DNA of 64,000 nt from Serpens sp035497915 (GTDB lineage: Bacteria > Pseudomonadota > Gammaproteobacteria > Pseudomonadales > Pseudomonadaceae): the NCBI RefSeq assembly GCF_035497915.1, contig NZ_DATJCS010000015.1:1-64000 (forward strand). Direction: 5' to 3'. Of this stretch, positions 54,880 to 62,758 are shown in pieces. The notes under the pieces were generated by a model. It made no database searches. It worked only from the letters and a program-made list of their open reading frames with translations, and had not been told where the DNA came from. Position 1 is the stretch's first letter; every line of letters starts with the position of its first letter. The translations under genes were made by a program, and so were the position numbers.

Positions 54880-56379
54880 GTGAAAACCTTCGAGCTCGAA
54901 ACGCTCAAGATGCGGCTCAACGATGCCGAGCTTCAGCGCCTGGATCTGCATCAGCGCATTCAGCGCGCCCTGCGCGCGCTGATCCTCGACGGCGCCCTGG
55001 CCCCGGGCCTGAAGCTGCCGGCCACCCGCTCGCTGGCCACCTCGCTGGGGGTGGCGCGCGACACGGTCGAAAACGCCTATGTGCAACTGCATCGTGATGG
55101 TTTCATCGTGCGACGCGAGGGCTCGGGCAGCTACGTGGCCGAGGCGGTAGGCAACGAACTGCAGGGGGTCGCGCGTCAGCGCCCGAGGCCACGGGAAGCC
55201 CGGCGCACCGAGACGGCGGCGGCGGAAGCCGGCCTGAGCCGGCGCGGCCGCATGATTCTCGACAGCGGCGGCGTCAGCGATCAGCAGGTGGTCAAGGCGT
55301 TTGCCACCGGCCTGCCGGAAACCCGCACCTTCCCCATCGATGTCTGGCTACGTCTGCAGCGCCAGGCCATGAAGGACCACCGGGCCAGTGTCCTGCTGCA
55401 TGGCGATCCGCAGGGCGCCGAGCCGCTGCGCAAGGCCATCGCCACCTACCTGAATCTGGAACGCGGCGCCGCATGCACCCCGGAGCAGATCCTGGTACTC
55501 AGCAGTACCCGCCAGGCGCTGTTCCTGTGCGCACAGCTGCTGGTCGATGCCGGCAAGCCGATCCTGCTGGAAAACCCCGGCTACTACGGCGCCCGGAAAG
55601 CTTTCGAAAGCGCCGAGGCCAGGGTCGTGCCCATCGATGTCGATGCGCTGGGCATTCGCACCGACCTGCTGCGCGCGGATCGCAGCGGCGCCAACTGCGT
55701 CTATGTGACGCCCTCCCACCAGTACCCCACCGGGGCGACCCTGCCACTGGCGCGCCGGCTCGAGCTGATCAACTGGGCGGCGGAAAACGGCAGGTGGATC
55801 ATCGAGGACGACTATGACAGCGAGTTCCACTACGACGGCTTGCCGACCGCCTGTGTGCAGGGCCTGGACAAGTACCAGCGCACCCTCTACGTGGGTACGT
55901 TCAGCAAGACACTCTCTCCGGGCCTGCGCCTGGGTTACATGGTGTTGCCCCAGCCCCTGGTAAAAGCGTTCACCCATGCGCGCAGCATCATGGACGGACA
56001 CACCCCGCAAATCCTTCAGCTGACCCTGGCGCGCTTCATGGAAGACGGCCACTACAACGCCCATGTGCGGGCCATGCGCAAACTGTACGCGGGACGTCGG
56101 GCCAGCATGTTCGATGCCATCGGCAGGCATCTGAGCGGTATCGCCACCGCCATGCGACCTCCGGGCGGCTTGCAGATGCCTTGCCTGCTGGACGAGGGCT
56201 GGTCGGAAGAAAGGACCATCCGCCTGGCTGCCAATGCCGGCGTACAGTTGCCCGGGCTCAGTCGACTGTATGCCGGGGAGGAACGAAAACAGGGTTGGCT
56301 GCTGGGTTACTCATCCCTGACCGCCATGGAAATCGAAGCCGCCATGCTGCGCCTGGCCAAGGCACTGCGCAGCAAATAG
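54880..56379 (+). CDS. MocR-family regulator (GntR winged helix plus aminotransferase domain)
   Basis: About 499 residues from GTG at 54880. Residues about 12-90 form the winged helix-turn-helix (RIQRALRALILDGALAPGLK, LPATRSLATSLGVARDTVENAY), and residues about 150-490 a fold type I aminotransferase with the PLP lysine in TFSKTLSPGLRLGY and the DDYDSEFHYDG motif. Such proteins sense PLP or its adducts and control B6, GABA, taurine or amino-acid genes. Alternative starts are GTG 54811 and ATG 54910. It very likely regulates the divergent operon, whose products nearly all bind PLP. Confidence 0.9.
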   Translation: MKTFELETLKMRLNDAELQRLDLHQRIQRALRALILDGALAPGLKLPATRSLATSLGVARDTVENAYVQLHRDGFIVRREGSGSYVAEAVGNELQGVARQRPRPREARRTETAAAEAGLSRRGRMILDSGGVSDQQVVKAFATGLPETRTFPIDVWLRLQRQAMKDHRASVLLHGDPQGAEPLRKAIATYLNLERGAACTPEQILVLSSTRQALFLCAQLLVDAGKPILLENPGYYGARKAFESAEARVVPIDVDALGIRTDLLRADRSGANCVYVTPSHQYPTGATLPLARRLELINWAAENGRWIIEDDYDSEFHYDGLPTACVQGLDKYQRTLYVGTFSKTLSPGLRLGYMVLPQPLVKAFTHARSIMDGHTPQILQLTLARFMEDGHYNAHVRAMRKLYAGRRASMFDAIGRHLSGIATAMRPPGGLQMPCLLDEGWSEERTIRLAANAGVQLPGLSRLYAGEERKQGWLLGYSSLTAMEIEAAMLRLAKALRSK

Positions 56380-56489
56380 GCCCTGCGGCGCGACTCCCTG
56401 CGACATTGCTGCGCCTGCAATCAGTGGACACCGTAATGGCCAAACAGTAGCGTTCGCCGGCCACCCCCAGTCCACCCTCAGGTAGTGAA

Positions 56490-56846
56490 ATGAAATCGAG
56501 CCTCGCGAAACCCCTGCTGTTTTTGTGCGCGCTGCTGTTCGCCGGTCCTGGCGTGGCCGGCTGCGGCGAGATGCAGGGCATGTGCCTGGTGATCAGCGGG
56601 GACGAGGAAACCGAGCGGGCGTGCGGCGTAACCGTATGCGCCAATGTCCATTCGTACTGGGCGCAGTGGGACATCGGCGGCGGCGAAAGTGCGGTCAGCG
56701 TGAGCGCCACCGAGGACACGTCCTCGATCAGCCTGGACGGTGAGCCCGGCTTTCCCGTGCCGCAATCCATCGTGCAAGACGGCCTGACCTGCTACAGCAC
56801 GCAGAACCTGGCAAAGATCTACTGCGCGAAAGATATCCCGATGTAG
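56490..56846 (+). CDS. Cys-rich predicted lipoprotein
   Basis: 118 residues. The signal peptide ends at VAGC (residue 25), a good lipobox. The mature part has further cysteines (CLVISG, ACGVTVC, CYST, YCAK), giving seven in all and therefore three possible disulfides after lipidation of the first. The sequence is unknown to me; its Ser/Gly-rich middle suggests a small exported domain. GGTAGTGA precedes the ATG. It is separate from the MocR gene by 110 bases. Confidence 0.7.
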   Translation: MKSSLAKPLLFLCALLFAGPGVAGCGEMQGMCLVISGDEETERACGVTVCANVHSYWAQWDIGGGESAVSVSATEDTSSISLDGEPGFPVPQSIVQDGLTCYSTQNLAKIYCAKDIPM

Positions 56847-56849
56847 GGC

Positions 56850-56884
56850 GGGCCGATCCGTCTCGATACGACGGATCGCGGCCC
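56850..56884. terminator. Hairpin between lipoprotein and Yip1 genes
   Basis: GATCCGTC and GACGGATC pair around TCGATAC, extended by GGGCC and GGCCC with a small bulge. It lies between convergent genes and has no T tract. Confidence 0.5.
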
Positions 56885-56895
56885 GTGCGCCAGCG

Positions 56896-57513
56896 TCAGA
56901 ACAGCGCCTTGAATGCGAAGACCAGCAGCACGATCGGCACGACCAGAATCAGCAGCCCCAGCAGTGTGGTTCCCAGGGCGCGCCATGCGGAGAAACCCTG
57001 TACCTGGCCAAGGCTCTTGAGCAGCAGCACCAACGCCCAGCACCCCAGCACCGCCTCGGCGACCTTGAATGACAGGAAGAGCAATGGGCTGGCGGCAACA
57101 CTGGGTGCCGAGTGGCTGAACAGCTCGGTGCCAAAAATCAGCAGCTCGGGAATCCACAGCAACAGCGACCAGGCAATCGGCACCATCGACCAGGCAAGCG
57201 CCATGCCGATCGCCCCTCTCGATGCGCGGCCTCCCAGCCATTTGCCTGTCCAGCCCAGAATGATCGACCCGAGATAAAGCATGAGGGGGCCGAAAATGAC
57301 ACTGGTCACCAGGGCCATCACCAGGATCAACGGCAACGGCGAGGTATCCCCCAGGCCTTTGCTGCTCGCTCGGTTCAGCGCATCGGAAAGAGCGGCCAGG
57401 GTGGGGAGCAGCACGACGCTTCGCCCGGGGTCGTGCTCGACGAGCCATTGAACGGTCGAGCGCGGCTTCGTCCACATAGATAGCCAGGGATTGAGCACTG
57501 TTGTTTCTGCCAT
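56896..57513 (-). CDS. Yip1-domain membrane protein
   Basis: 205 residues with about five membrane helices after a soluble N-terminus (NPWLSMWTKPRSTVQWLVE), a Yip1-family opening. Function in bacteria unknown. Stretches such as VIFGPLMLYLGSIILGWTGKWLGGRA and AWSMVPIAWSLLLWIPELLIFG support the family. Single gene upstream of the copper island. Confidence 0.82.
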   Translation of the reverse strand: MAETTVLNPWLSMWTKPRSTVQWLVEHDPGRSVVLLPTLAALSDALNRASSKGLGDTSPLPLILVMALVTSVIFGPLMLYLGSIILGWTGKWLGGRASRGAIGMALAWSMVPIAWSLLLWIPELLIFGTELFSHSAPSVAASPLLFLSFKVAEAVLGCWALVLLLKSLGQVQGFSAWRALGTTLLGLLILVVPIVLLVFAFKALF

Positions 57514-57622
57514 GTCGTCGTCCGTTCAGTTCAGCGGGTACGACCGATACGGCGACAGTCGACAGGGCGGACTTAAGGAAACCGCGCCGGCATTCGCGTC
57601 ACCACGCGGGAGCGATCGCCTT

Positions 57623-58951
57623 TCACACGCGAAACGCCAGCTCGAAGGTCGTCCAACCCTCCGCGCTGTGGCAGCGGATCTGTCCCCGGTGTGCCTCGAC
57701 GATCGAGCGGGTGATGGCCAGTCCCAGGCCGGCGTTGCCGGGGTGGCCCTCGCGGCGGGCCGGATCGACGCGGTAGAAGCGGTCGAACAGGCGCTCCAGG
57801 TGCTCGGCGGCGATGGTGCCGCCGGGGTTGGCCAGCGACAGGCGCACCGCGTGTTCGGTCTGCTGCAGGCTCAGGCGAATGCTGGCGCCGTCCGGCGTGT
57901 AGCGCAGCGCGTTGGACAGCAGGTTGGATAGCGCCCGACGCAGCATCAGCACGTCGCCCTGCAGGGTGGCCTCGCCGCTCAGTTCGAAACGGATACCGCG
58001 TTCCTCCGCGGACAACCCGTAGAAATCCAGCAGGCTGGCGCACAGTTCGTGCAGCGCCACCGGCCGCTGCTCGGGAATAATCAGCCCGTTGTCGGCTTTG
58101 GCCAGGAACAGCATGTCGTCGATCATCCGCGCCATGCGCTGCAGCTCTTCCAGGTTGGAGTGCAGGTTCTCCTGATAGTCCTCGACGTTGCGGGCGCGGG
58201 TCAGCACCACTTCGGTATGGGTGAGCAGGTTGCTCACCGGGGTGCGCAGTTCGTGGGCGATGTCCGCCGAGAAGTTCGACAGGCGCACGAAGGAGTCCTC
58301 CAGGCGCGCCAGCATGGCGTTGAACGCCTGCACCAGCGCGCGCAGCTCGGCCGGCACCTCCTGTTCGATGCGCTCCTCCAGCGAACGGGCCGACACCGAG
58401 GCGATCACCTCGGTCACCTGGCGCAGCGGGCGCAGGCCACTGCGCACCAGCAACCAGCCCAGCAGCACGCTGAGCAGCGCCGCCAGCCCCAGCCCCGCCC
58501 ACAGCCAGCCGGCCAACTGGTGGGAGAACACCTGATGGGTGGTGACATCCAGCATCAGCTGGATGCTCACGGGCCGCTCATCCACCATGACGTTCCTTTC
58601 CAGTCCCCGCCAGGCGCGCCCCTCGTACCGCCATTCACCGGAGCCCGCCCCGAACGGGGCCGCGCCCCGCTCCGGCGTGGCGAACAGCAGGCGCCCGTCC
58701 TCCAGGATCCGCGCCTGCAGATCGGCCTGGCCGCTGAACAGCGCGCGCAGCTGCCCGTCGCGGCTCGCCGGCGGCGCCTCGCGCAGCAGGCGTTCGGCAG
58801 CGGCAGCGGCGACGCTCAGGGTCTGCTGGTCCAGCTCGTCGAAATGGTGCTGGCTGAGGTGGTTGAAGAAAAACCCCGAGCCCGCCAGCACCCCGGCCAC
58901 CGCCAGCATGAACAGCAGGCTCAGCCGCGCGGTGAGCGACAGGCGCCTCAT
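57623..58951 (-). CDS. copS: Heavy-metal sensor histidine kinase (CopS/CusS type)
   Basis: 442 residues. Helix 1 (about 8-30), a periplasmic sensor of about 110 residues containing His pairs (LSQHHFDELD), helix 2 (about 149-170), HAMP, H233 in FSADIAHELRTPVSN, and the ATPase boxes NLLSNALRYTPDG, LFDRFYRVDPARR, GNAGLGLAI. It should sense periplasmic copper (possibly silver) and phosphorylate CopR. The start overlaps the copR stop (ATGA). Confidence 0.92.
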   Translation of the reverse strand: MRRLSLTARLSLLFMLAVAGVLAGSGFFFNHLSQHHFDELDQQTLSVAAAAAERLLREAPPASRDGQLRALFSGQADLQARILEDGRLLFATPERGAAPFGAGSGEWRYEGRAWRGLERNVMVDERPVSIQLMLDVTTHQVFSHQLAGWLWAGLGLAALLSVLLGWLLVRSGLRPLRQVTEVIASVSARSLEERIEQEVPAELRALVQAFNAMLARLEDSFVRLSNFSADIAHELRTPVSNLLTHTEVVLTRARNVEDYQENLHSNLEELQRMARMIDDMLFLAKADNGLIIPEQRPVALHELCASLLDFYGLSAEERGIRFELSGEATLQGDVLMLRRALSNLLSNALRYTPDGASIRLSLQQTEHAVRLSLANPGGTIAAEHLERLFDRFYRVDPARREGHPGNAGLGLAITRSIVEAHRGQIRCHSAEGWTTFELAFRV

Positions 58952-59631
58952 GACGGCTCGGGCTCGTCGAGCATGTAGCCCATGCCGCGCGCGGTGTGGA
59001 TCAGCTTGGGCTCGAAGTCGTCGTCGATCTTGGCGCGCAGCCGGCGGATGGCCACCTCGATCACGTTGGTGTCGCTGTCGAAGTTCATGTCCCAGACCTG
59101 CGAGGCGATCAGCGACTTGGGCAGCACCTCGCCGCGCCGGCGCAGCAGCAGTTCCAGCAGGGCGAACTCCTTGGCGGTCAGGTCGATGCGCCGCCCGGCG
59201 CGCACCGCGCGGCGCTTGAGCAGGTCGACCTCCAGGTCGGCGATGCGCAGGTGGGTGGCCACCGCCGCCTGGTTGCCACGGCGCAGCAGGCTGCGCACCC
59301 GGGCCAGCAGCTCGGAGAAGGCAAAGGGCTTGACCAGATAATCGTCGGCGCCCAGTTCCAGGCCCTTGACCCGGTCCTCGACCCGATCGCGCGCGGTAAG
59401 GAACAGCACCGGCATGTCCTGGCCGGCGGCGCGCACCCGGCGCAGCACTTCCCAGCCATCCAGGCCGGGCAGCATCACATCGAGGATCAGCAGGTCGTAG
59501 GGCTCGCTCAGCACCTGCTGCACGGCCTCCGTGCCGCTGGTCACGCGGTCGACGCTGAAGCCGGCCTCGCCGAGGCCCTGCTGCAGGTAGGTGCCGGTTT
59601 TCGGTTCGTCTTCGGCGACCAGGAGTTTCAT
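58948..59631 (-). CDS. copR: Copper response regulator (OmpR family)
   Basis: 227 residues. Receiver domain with acidic pocket EDE and phosphorylated D51 (LLILDVMLPGLDGWE), LVKPFAFSEL, then an OmpR-type winged helix (KEFALLELLLRRRGEVLPKSLI, DTNVIEVAIRRLRAKID). Its presumed target box CTGACA-N5-GTAAT is 65 bases upstream of its start, facing the ATPase gene. The ATG has the family N-terminus MKLLVAEDE. Confidence 0.94.
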   Translation of the reverse strand: MKLLVAEDEPKTGTYLQQGLGEAGFSVDRVTSGTEAVQQVLSEPYDLLILDVMLPGLDGWEVLRRVRAAGQDMPVLFLTARDRVEDRVKGLELGADDYLVKPFAFSELLARVRSLLRRGNQAAVATHLRIADLEVDLLKRRAVRAGRRIDLTAKEFALLELLLRRRGEVLPKSLIASQVWDMNFDSDTNVIEVAIRRLRAKIDDDFEPKLIHTARGMGYMLDEPEPS

Positions 59632-59695
59632 GGACAACACCCCACGGGGAACAGACGCGGGCAGTGTGCAGCGCCGGAACGACGCTGACCACAAG

Positions 59696-59750
59696 CTGAC
59701 AGAAAAGTAATCCCGGGCTCAGCCTGATGTCAGCCATCCCGCGCTAGGGT
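59696..59750 (+). promoter_or_regulatory. CopR-type promoter of the P-type ATPase gene
   Basis: CTGACAGAAAAGTAAT at 59696-59711 fits exactly the motif CTGACA-N5-GTAAT that I remember for P. aeruginosa CopR. Then CAGCCTGATGTCAG (59720-59733) and TAGGGT as -10 (59745-59750). The same three elements at the same distances occur at 62671-62725. Confidence 0.7.
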
Positions 59751-59777
59751 GCGGACAACCCTAGAAGGAACACCGCC

Positions 59778-62147
59778 ATGCCAAGCCTGCCGGCCTCGTC
59801 ACACCCAGCACCGCCCGCAGCACCGGACCGCGACCCGGTCTGCGGCATGACGGTCAAGCCCGACAGTCCCTACCAGGCCCAGCATGCGGGCCAGCGCCTG
59901 CGCTTCTGCAGCCAGCACTGCCTGGAGCGCTTCGGCGCCGAGCCGCACAAGTACCTGTCCGCCCAGCACACTGATCATGCGCCGGCCGCGGCCGCGCCCG
60001 ACGCAGGGGCGGCCGCCGCGGCAGTGGCCGCCACGGCAGCGGCCGCCGCCGAATACACCTGTCCGATGCACCCGGAAATCCGCCAGGTCGGCCCCGGCAC
60101 CTGTCCGCTATGCGGCATGGCGCTGGAGCCGGTCATGCCGGAACTGGAAGAAGAGGAAAACCCGGAGCTCAGGGACTTCACCCGGCGCTTCTGGTGGACC
60201 CTGCCGTTGACCGTGATCGTCACCGCGCTGGCCATGGGCGGGCATGCCCTGAACCTGTTCCATGGCGCCGCGCAGAACTGGGTCGAGCTCGCATTGAGCA
60301 CCCCGGTGGTGCTCTGGGCCGGCTGGCCGTTCTTCGTGCGCGGCGTGCGCTCGGTGATCCGGCGCAGCCCGAACATGTGGACGCTGATCGGCCTGGGCAC
60401 CGCCGCCGCCTACCTGTACAGCCTGGTCGCCACCCTGGCGCCCGGCGTGTTCCCTGCCGACTTCATGCAGGACGGGCGCATCGGCGTGTACTTCGAAGCG
60501 GCGGCGGTGATCATCTCGCTGACCCTGCTCGGCCAGATCCTCGAACTCAAGGCGCGCTCGCAGACCTCGGCGGCGATCCGCTCGCTGCTCGGCCTGGCGC
60601 CCAAGACCGCGCGGCGCATCAATGCCGACGGCAGCGAAGAAGACATCCCGCTCAGCCACGTGCACAGCGGCGACACCCTGCGCGTGCGACCGGGCGAGAA
60701 GGTGCCGGTCGACGGCCGGGTGCTGGACGGTGAAAGCGCGGTGGACGAGTCGATGCTGACCGGCGAGCCGCTGCCGATCATGAAGCGCGCCGGCGACAGC
60801 CTGATCGGCGCCACCCTGAACACCCACGGCAGCCTGGTGATGCAGGCGCAGAAGGTCGGCAGCGCGACCGTGCTCGCGCAGATCGTGCAGATGGTCGCCC
60901 AGGCCCAGCGCTCCAAGGCGCCGATGCAGCGGCTGGCCGACGTCATCGCCGGCTGGTTTGTGCTGGTGGTGATCGGCATCGCCGTGCTCACGCTGCTCGG
61001 CTGGGGCCTGTGGGGGCCGGAACCGAGCTGGGTGTTCGGCCTGATCAACGCGGTGGCGGTGCTGATCATCGCCTGCCCGTGCGCCCTGGGGCTGGCCACG
61101 CCGATGTCGGTGATGGTCGCCACCGGCAAGGCGGCGAGCAGCGGCGTGCTGTTCCGCGATGCCGGCGCCATCGAGAACCTGCGCAAGATCGACACGCTGA
61201 TCGTCGACAAGACCGGCACCCTGACCGAAGGCCGCCCCGCGTTCCACAGCGTGGAGGCGGCGCCCGGTTTCGTGGCGGACGAGGTGCTGCGGCTGGCCGC
61301 CAGCCTGGATCAGGGCAGCGAGCATCCGCTGGCCCACGCCATCGTCGATCAGGCCCGCGCCCAGGGCCTGGCGCTGAGCACGCCCGAGACGTTCGAATCG
61401 GCCTCCGGCATCGGCGTGCGCGGGCAGGTCGAGGGCCGCCGCCTGCAGTTGGGCAACACCGCGCTGCTGACCGATGCCGGCGTGGATGTCGGCCCGCTGC
61501 AGGCCAGCGCCGAACGGTTGCGCGGCGACGGGGTGAGCATCATGTACCTGGCGGTGGATGGCACGCTGGCCGGGCTGCTGGCGGTCGCCGATCCGCTCAA
61601 GCCGACCTCGAAACTGGCGGTCGAGCGTCTGCAGGCCGACGGCGTGCGGGTGATCATGGCGACCGGTGACGGCCTGACCACCGCCCGGGCGGTGGCCCGC
61701 GAGCTGGGCATCGAGGAGGTGCACGGCGAGGTCAAGCCGCAGGACAAGGAGCGCCTGGCCGCGCTCCTGCAACAGCAGGGTCACCGCGTGGCCATGGCCG
61801 GCGACGGCATCAACGACGCCCCGGCCCTGGCGCGCGCCGACATCGGTATCGCCATGGGCACCGGCACCGACGTGGCGATGAACAGCGCCCAGGTCACGCT
61901 GGTCAAGGGCGACCTGCTCGGCATCCTGCGCGCGCGCAGCCTGTCGGTGGCCACCGTGCGCAACATGCACCAGAACCTGACCTTCGCCTTCCTCTACAAC
62001 GCGCTGGGCATTCCGCTGGCCGCCGGCCTGCTCTACCCGCTGACCGGCCATCTGCTGTCGCCAATGATCGCCGCGCTGGCGATGAGCCTGAGTTCGGCCT
62101 CGGTGGTGTTCAACGCGCTGCGCCTGCGCAAGGTGTCCATCGACTGA
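59778..62147 (+). CDS. Copper/silver-exporting P1B-type ATPase with YHS and metal-binding N-terminus
   Basis: 789 residues. N-terminal YHS domain (about 20-60: DPVCGMTVKPDSPYQAQHAG, FCSQHCLERF), an Ala-rich His-containing linker, then a second metal-binding module (about 92-120: YTCPMHPEIRQVGPGTCPLCGM). About eight membrane helices follow, with the CPC motif near 433 (IIACPCALGLATP), phosphorylation site DKTGTLT near 477, SEHPLAHAI and GDGINDAPALARADIG. It exports Cu+ or Ag+ from cytosol to periplasm, as in SilP/CopF-like pumps. GAAGGA precedes the ATG. It opens the copper operon under a CopR box. Confidence 0.95.
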   Translation: MPSLPASSHPAPPAAPDRDPVCGMTVKPDSPYQAQHAGQRLRFCSQHCLERFGAEPHKYLSAQHTDHAPAAAAPDAGAAAAAVAATAAAAAEYTCPMHPEIRQVGPGTCPLCGMALEPVMPELEEEENPELRDFTRRFWWTLPLTVIVTALAMGGHALNLFHGAAQNWVELALSTPVVLWAGWPFFVRGVRSVIRRSPNMWTLIGLGTAAAYLYSLVATLAPGVFPADFMQDGRIGVYFEAAAVIISLTLLGQILELKARSQTSAAIRSLLGLAPKTARRINADGSEEDIPLSHVHSGDTLRVRPGEKVPVDGRVLDGESAVDESMLTGEPLPIMKRAGDSLIGATLNTHGSLVMQAQKVGSATVLAQIVQMVAQAQRSKAPMQRLADVIAGWFVLVVIGIAVLTLLGWGLWGPEPSWVFGLINAVAVLIIACPCALGLATPMSVMVATGKAASSGVLFRDAGAIENLRKIDTLIVDKTGTLTEGRPAFHSVEAAPGFVADEVLRLAASLDQGSEHPLAHAIVDQARAQGLALSTPETFESASGIGVRGQVEGRRLQLGNTALLTDAGVDVGPLQASAERLRGDGVSIMYLAVDGTLAGLLAVADPLKPTSKLAVERLQADGVRVIMATGDGLTTARAVARELGIEEVHGEVKPQDKERLAALLQQQGHRVAMAGDGINDAPALARADIGIAMGTGTDVAMNSAQVTLVKGDLLGILRARSLSVATVRNMHQNLTFAFLYNALGIPLAAGLLYPLTGHLLSPMIAALAMSLSSASVVFNALRLRKVSID

Positions 62148-62207
62148 TTGTTTATCCGCGGCCCCGCCGCAATACGAATCCCACGACGTTCCCAACGGAG
62201 AAGTTCC

Positions 62208-62669
62208 ATGCACCCCACCCTGCGTATCGCCACCCTCGCCACCCTGCTGCTCGGCGGCGCCGCCCAGGCGGCCGAAACCCTGGCCATCGACGTGCACCGC
62301 GACGCCAATTGCGGCTGCTGCAAGGACTGGATCGCCTACCTGAAGGACAACGGCTTCGCGGTGCGTGACCACGTCGAACGCGACATGGGCGCGGTCAAGC
62401 AGGCGCTGGGCGTGCAGCCGCGCCTGGGCTCCTGCCACACCGGCGTGATCGACGGCCAGTTCGTCGAAGGCCACGTACCGGTGGCGCAGATCCTCGAACT
62501 GCGCAAGCGCCCCGACCTGCTCGGCATCGCGGTGCCGGGCATGCCGGCGGGCTCGCCGGGCATGGACTACGGCCAGGCCCGCCAGGCGTATCAAGTGATC
62601 GGCCTGACCCGCTCCGGCCAGGACGAGGTGCTGGCCAACTACCCGGCGGACAAGGCCCCGCGCCGCTGA
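62208..62669 (+). CDS. DUF411 periplasmic metal-binding protein (CopG-like)
   Basis: 153 residues. Signal peptide ends at AAQAAE. The conserved cysteines are in DANCGCCKDWI and GSCHTGVIDG, and the sequence VEGHVPVAQI carries a conserved His; this is the DUF411 fold, thioredoxin-like, which binds copper. CGGAGAAG precedes the ATG. It lies 60 bases after the ATPase, probably in the same transcript. Confidence 0.92.
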   Translation: MHPTLRIATLATLLLGGAAQAAETLAIDVHRDANCGCCKDWIAYLKDNGFAVRDHVERDMGAVKQALGVQPRLGSCHTGVIDGQFVEGHVPVAQILELRKRPDLLGIAVPGMPAGSPGMDYGQARQAYQVIGLTRSGQDEVLANYPADKAPRR

Positions 62670-62670
62670 G

Positions 62671-62725
62671 CTGACGAAAACGTAACCGGCGCTTCAGCCT
62701 GCCGTCAGTAGCGCGACGGTAGGCT
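62671..62725 (+). promoter_or_regulatory. Second CopR-type promoter, before the beta-propeller gene
   Basis: CTGACGAAAACGTAAC (62671-62686), CAGCCTGCCGTCAG (62695-62708) and TAGGCT (62720-62725). Offsets 0, 24 and 49 are the same as in the promoter at 59696, although the box has two mismatches to it. Confidence 0.6.
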
Positions 62726-62758
62726 GGGCGCTGTTCGCAACATCAAAGGAAACCGCTC

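Noticed and set aside
58952..59737. N-terminal extension of the CopS frame across copR
   Set aside because: Arg/Ala-rich shadow of copR; CopS begins at the ATG overlapping the copR stop.
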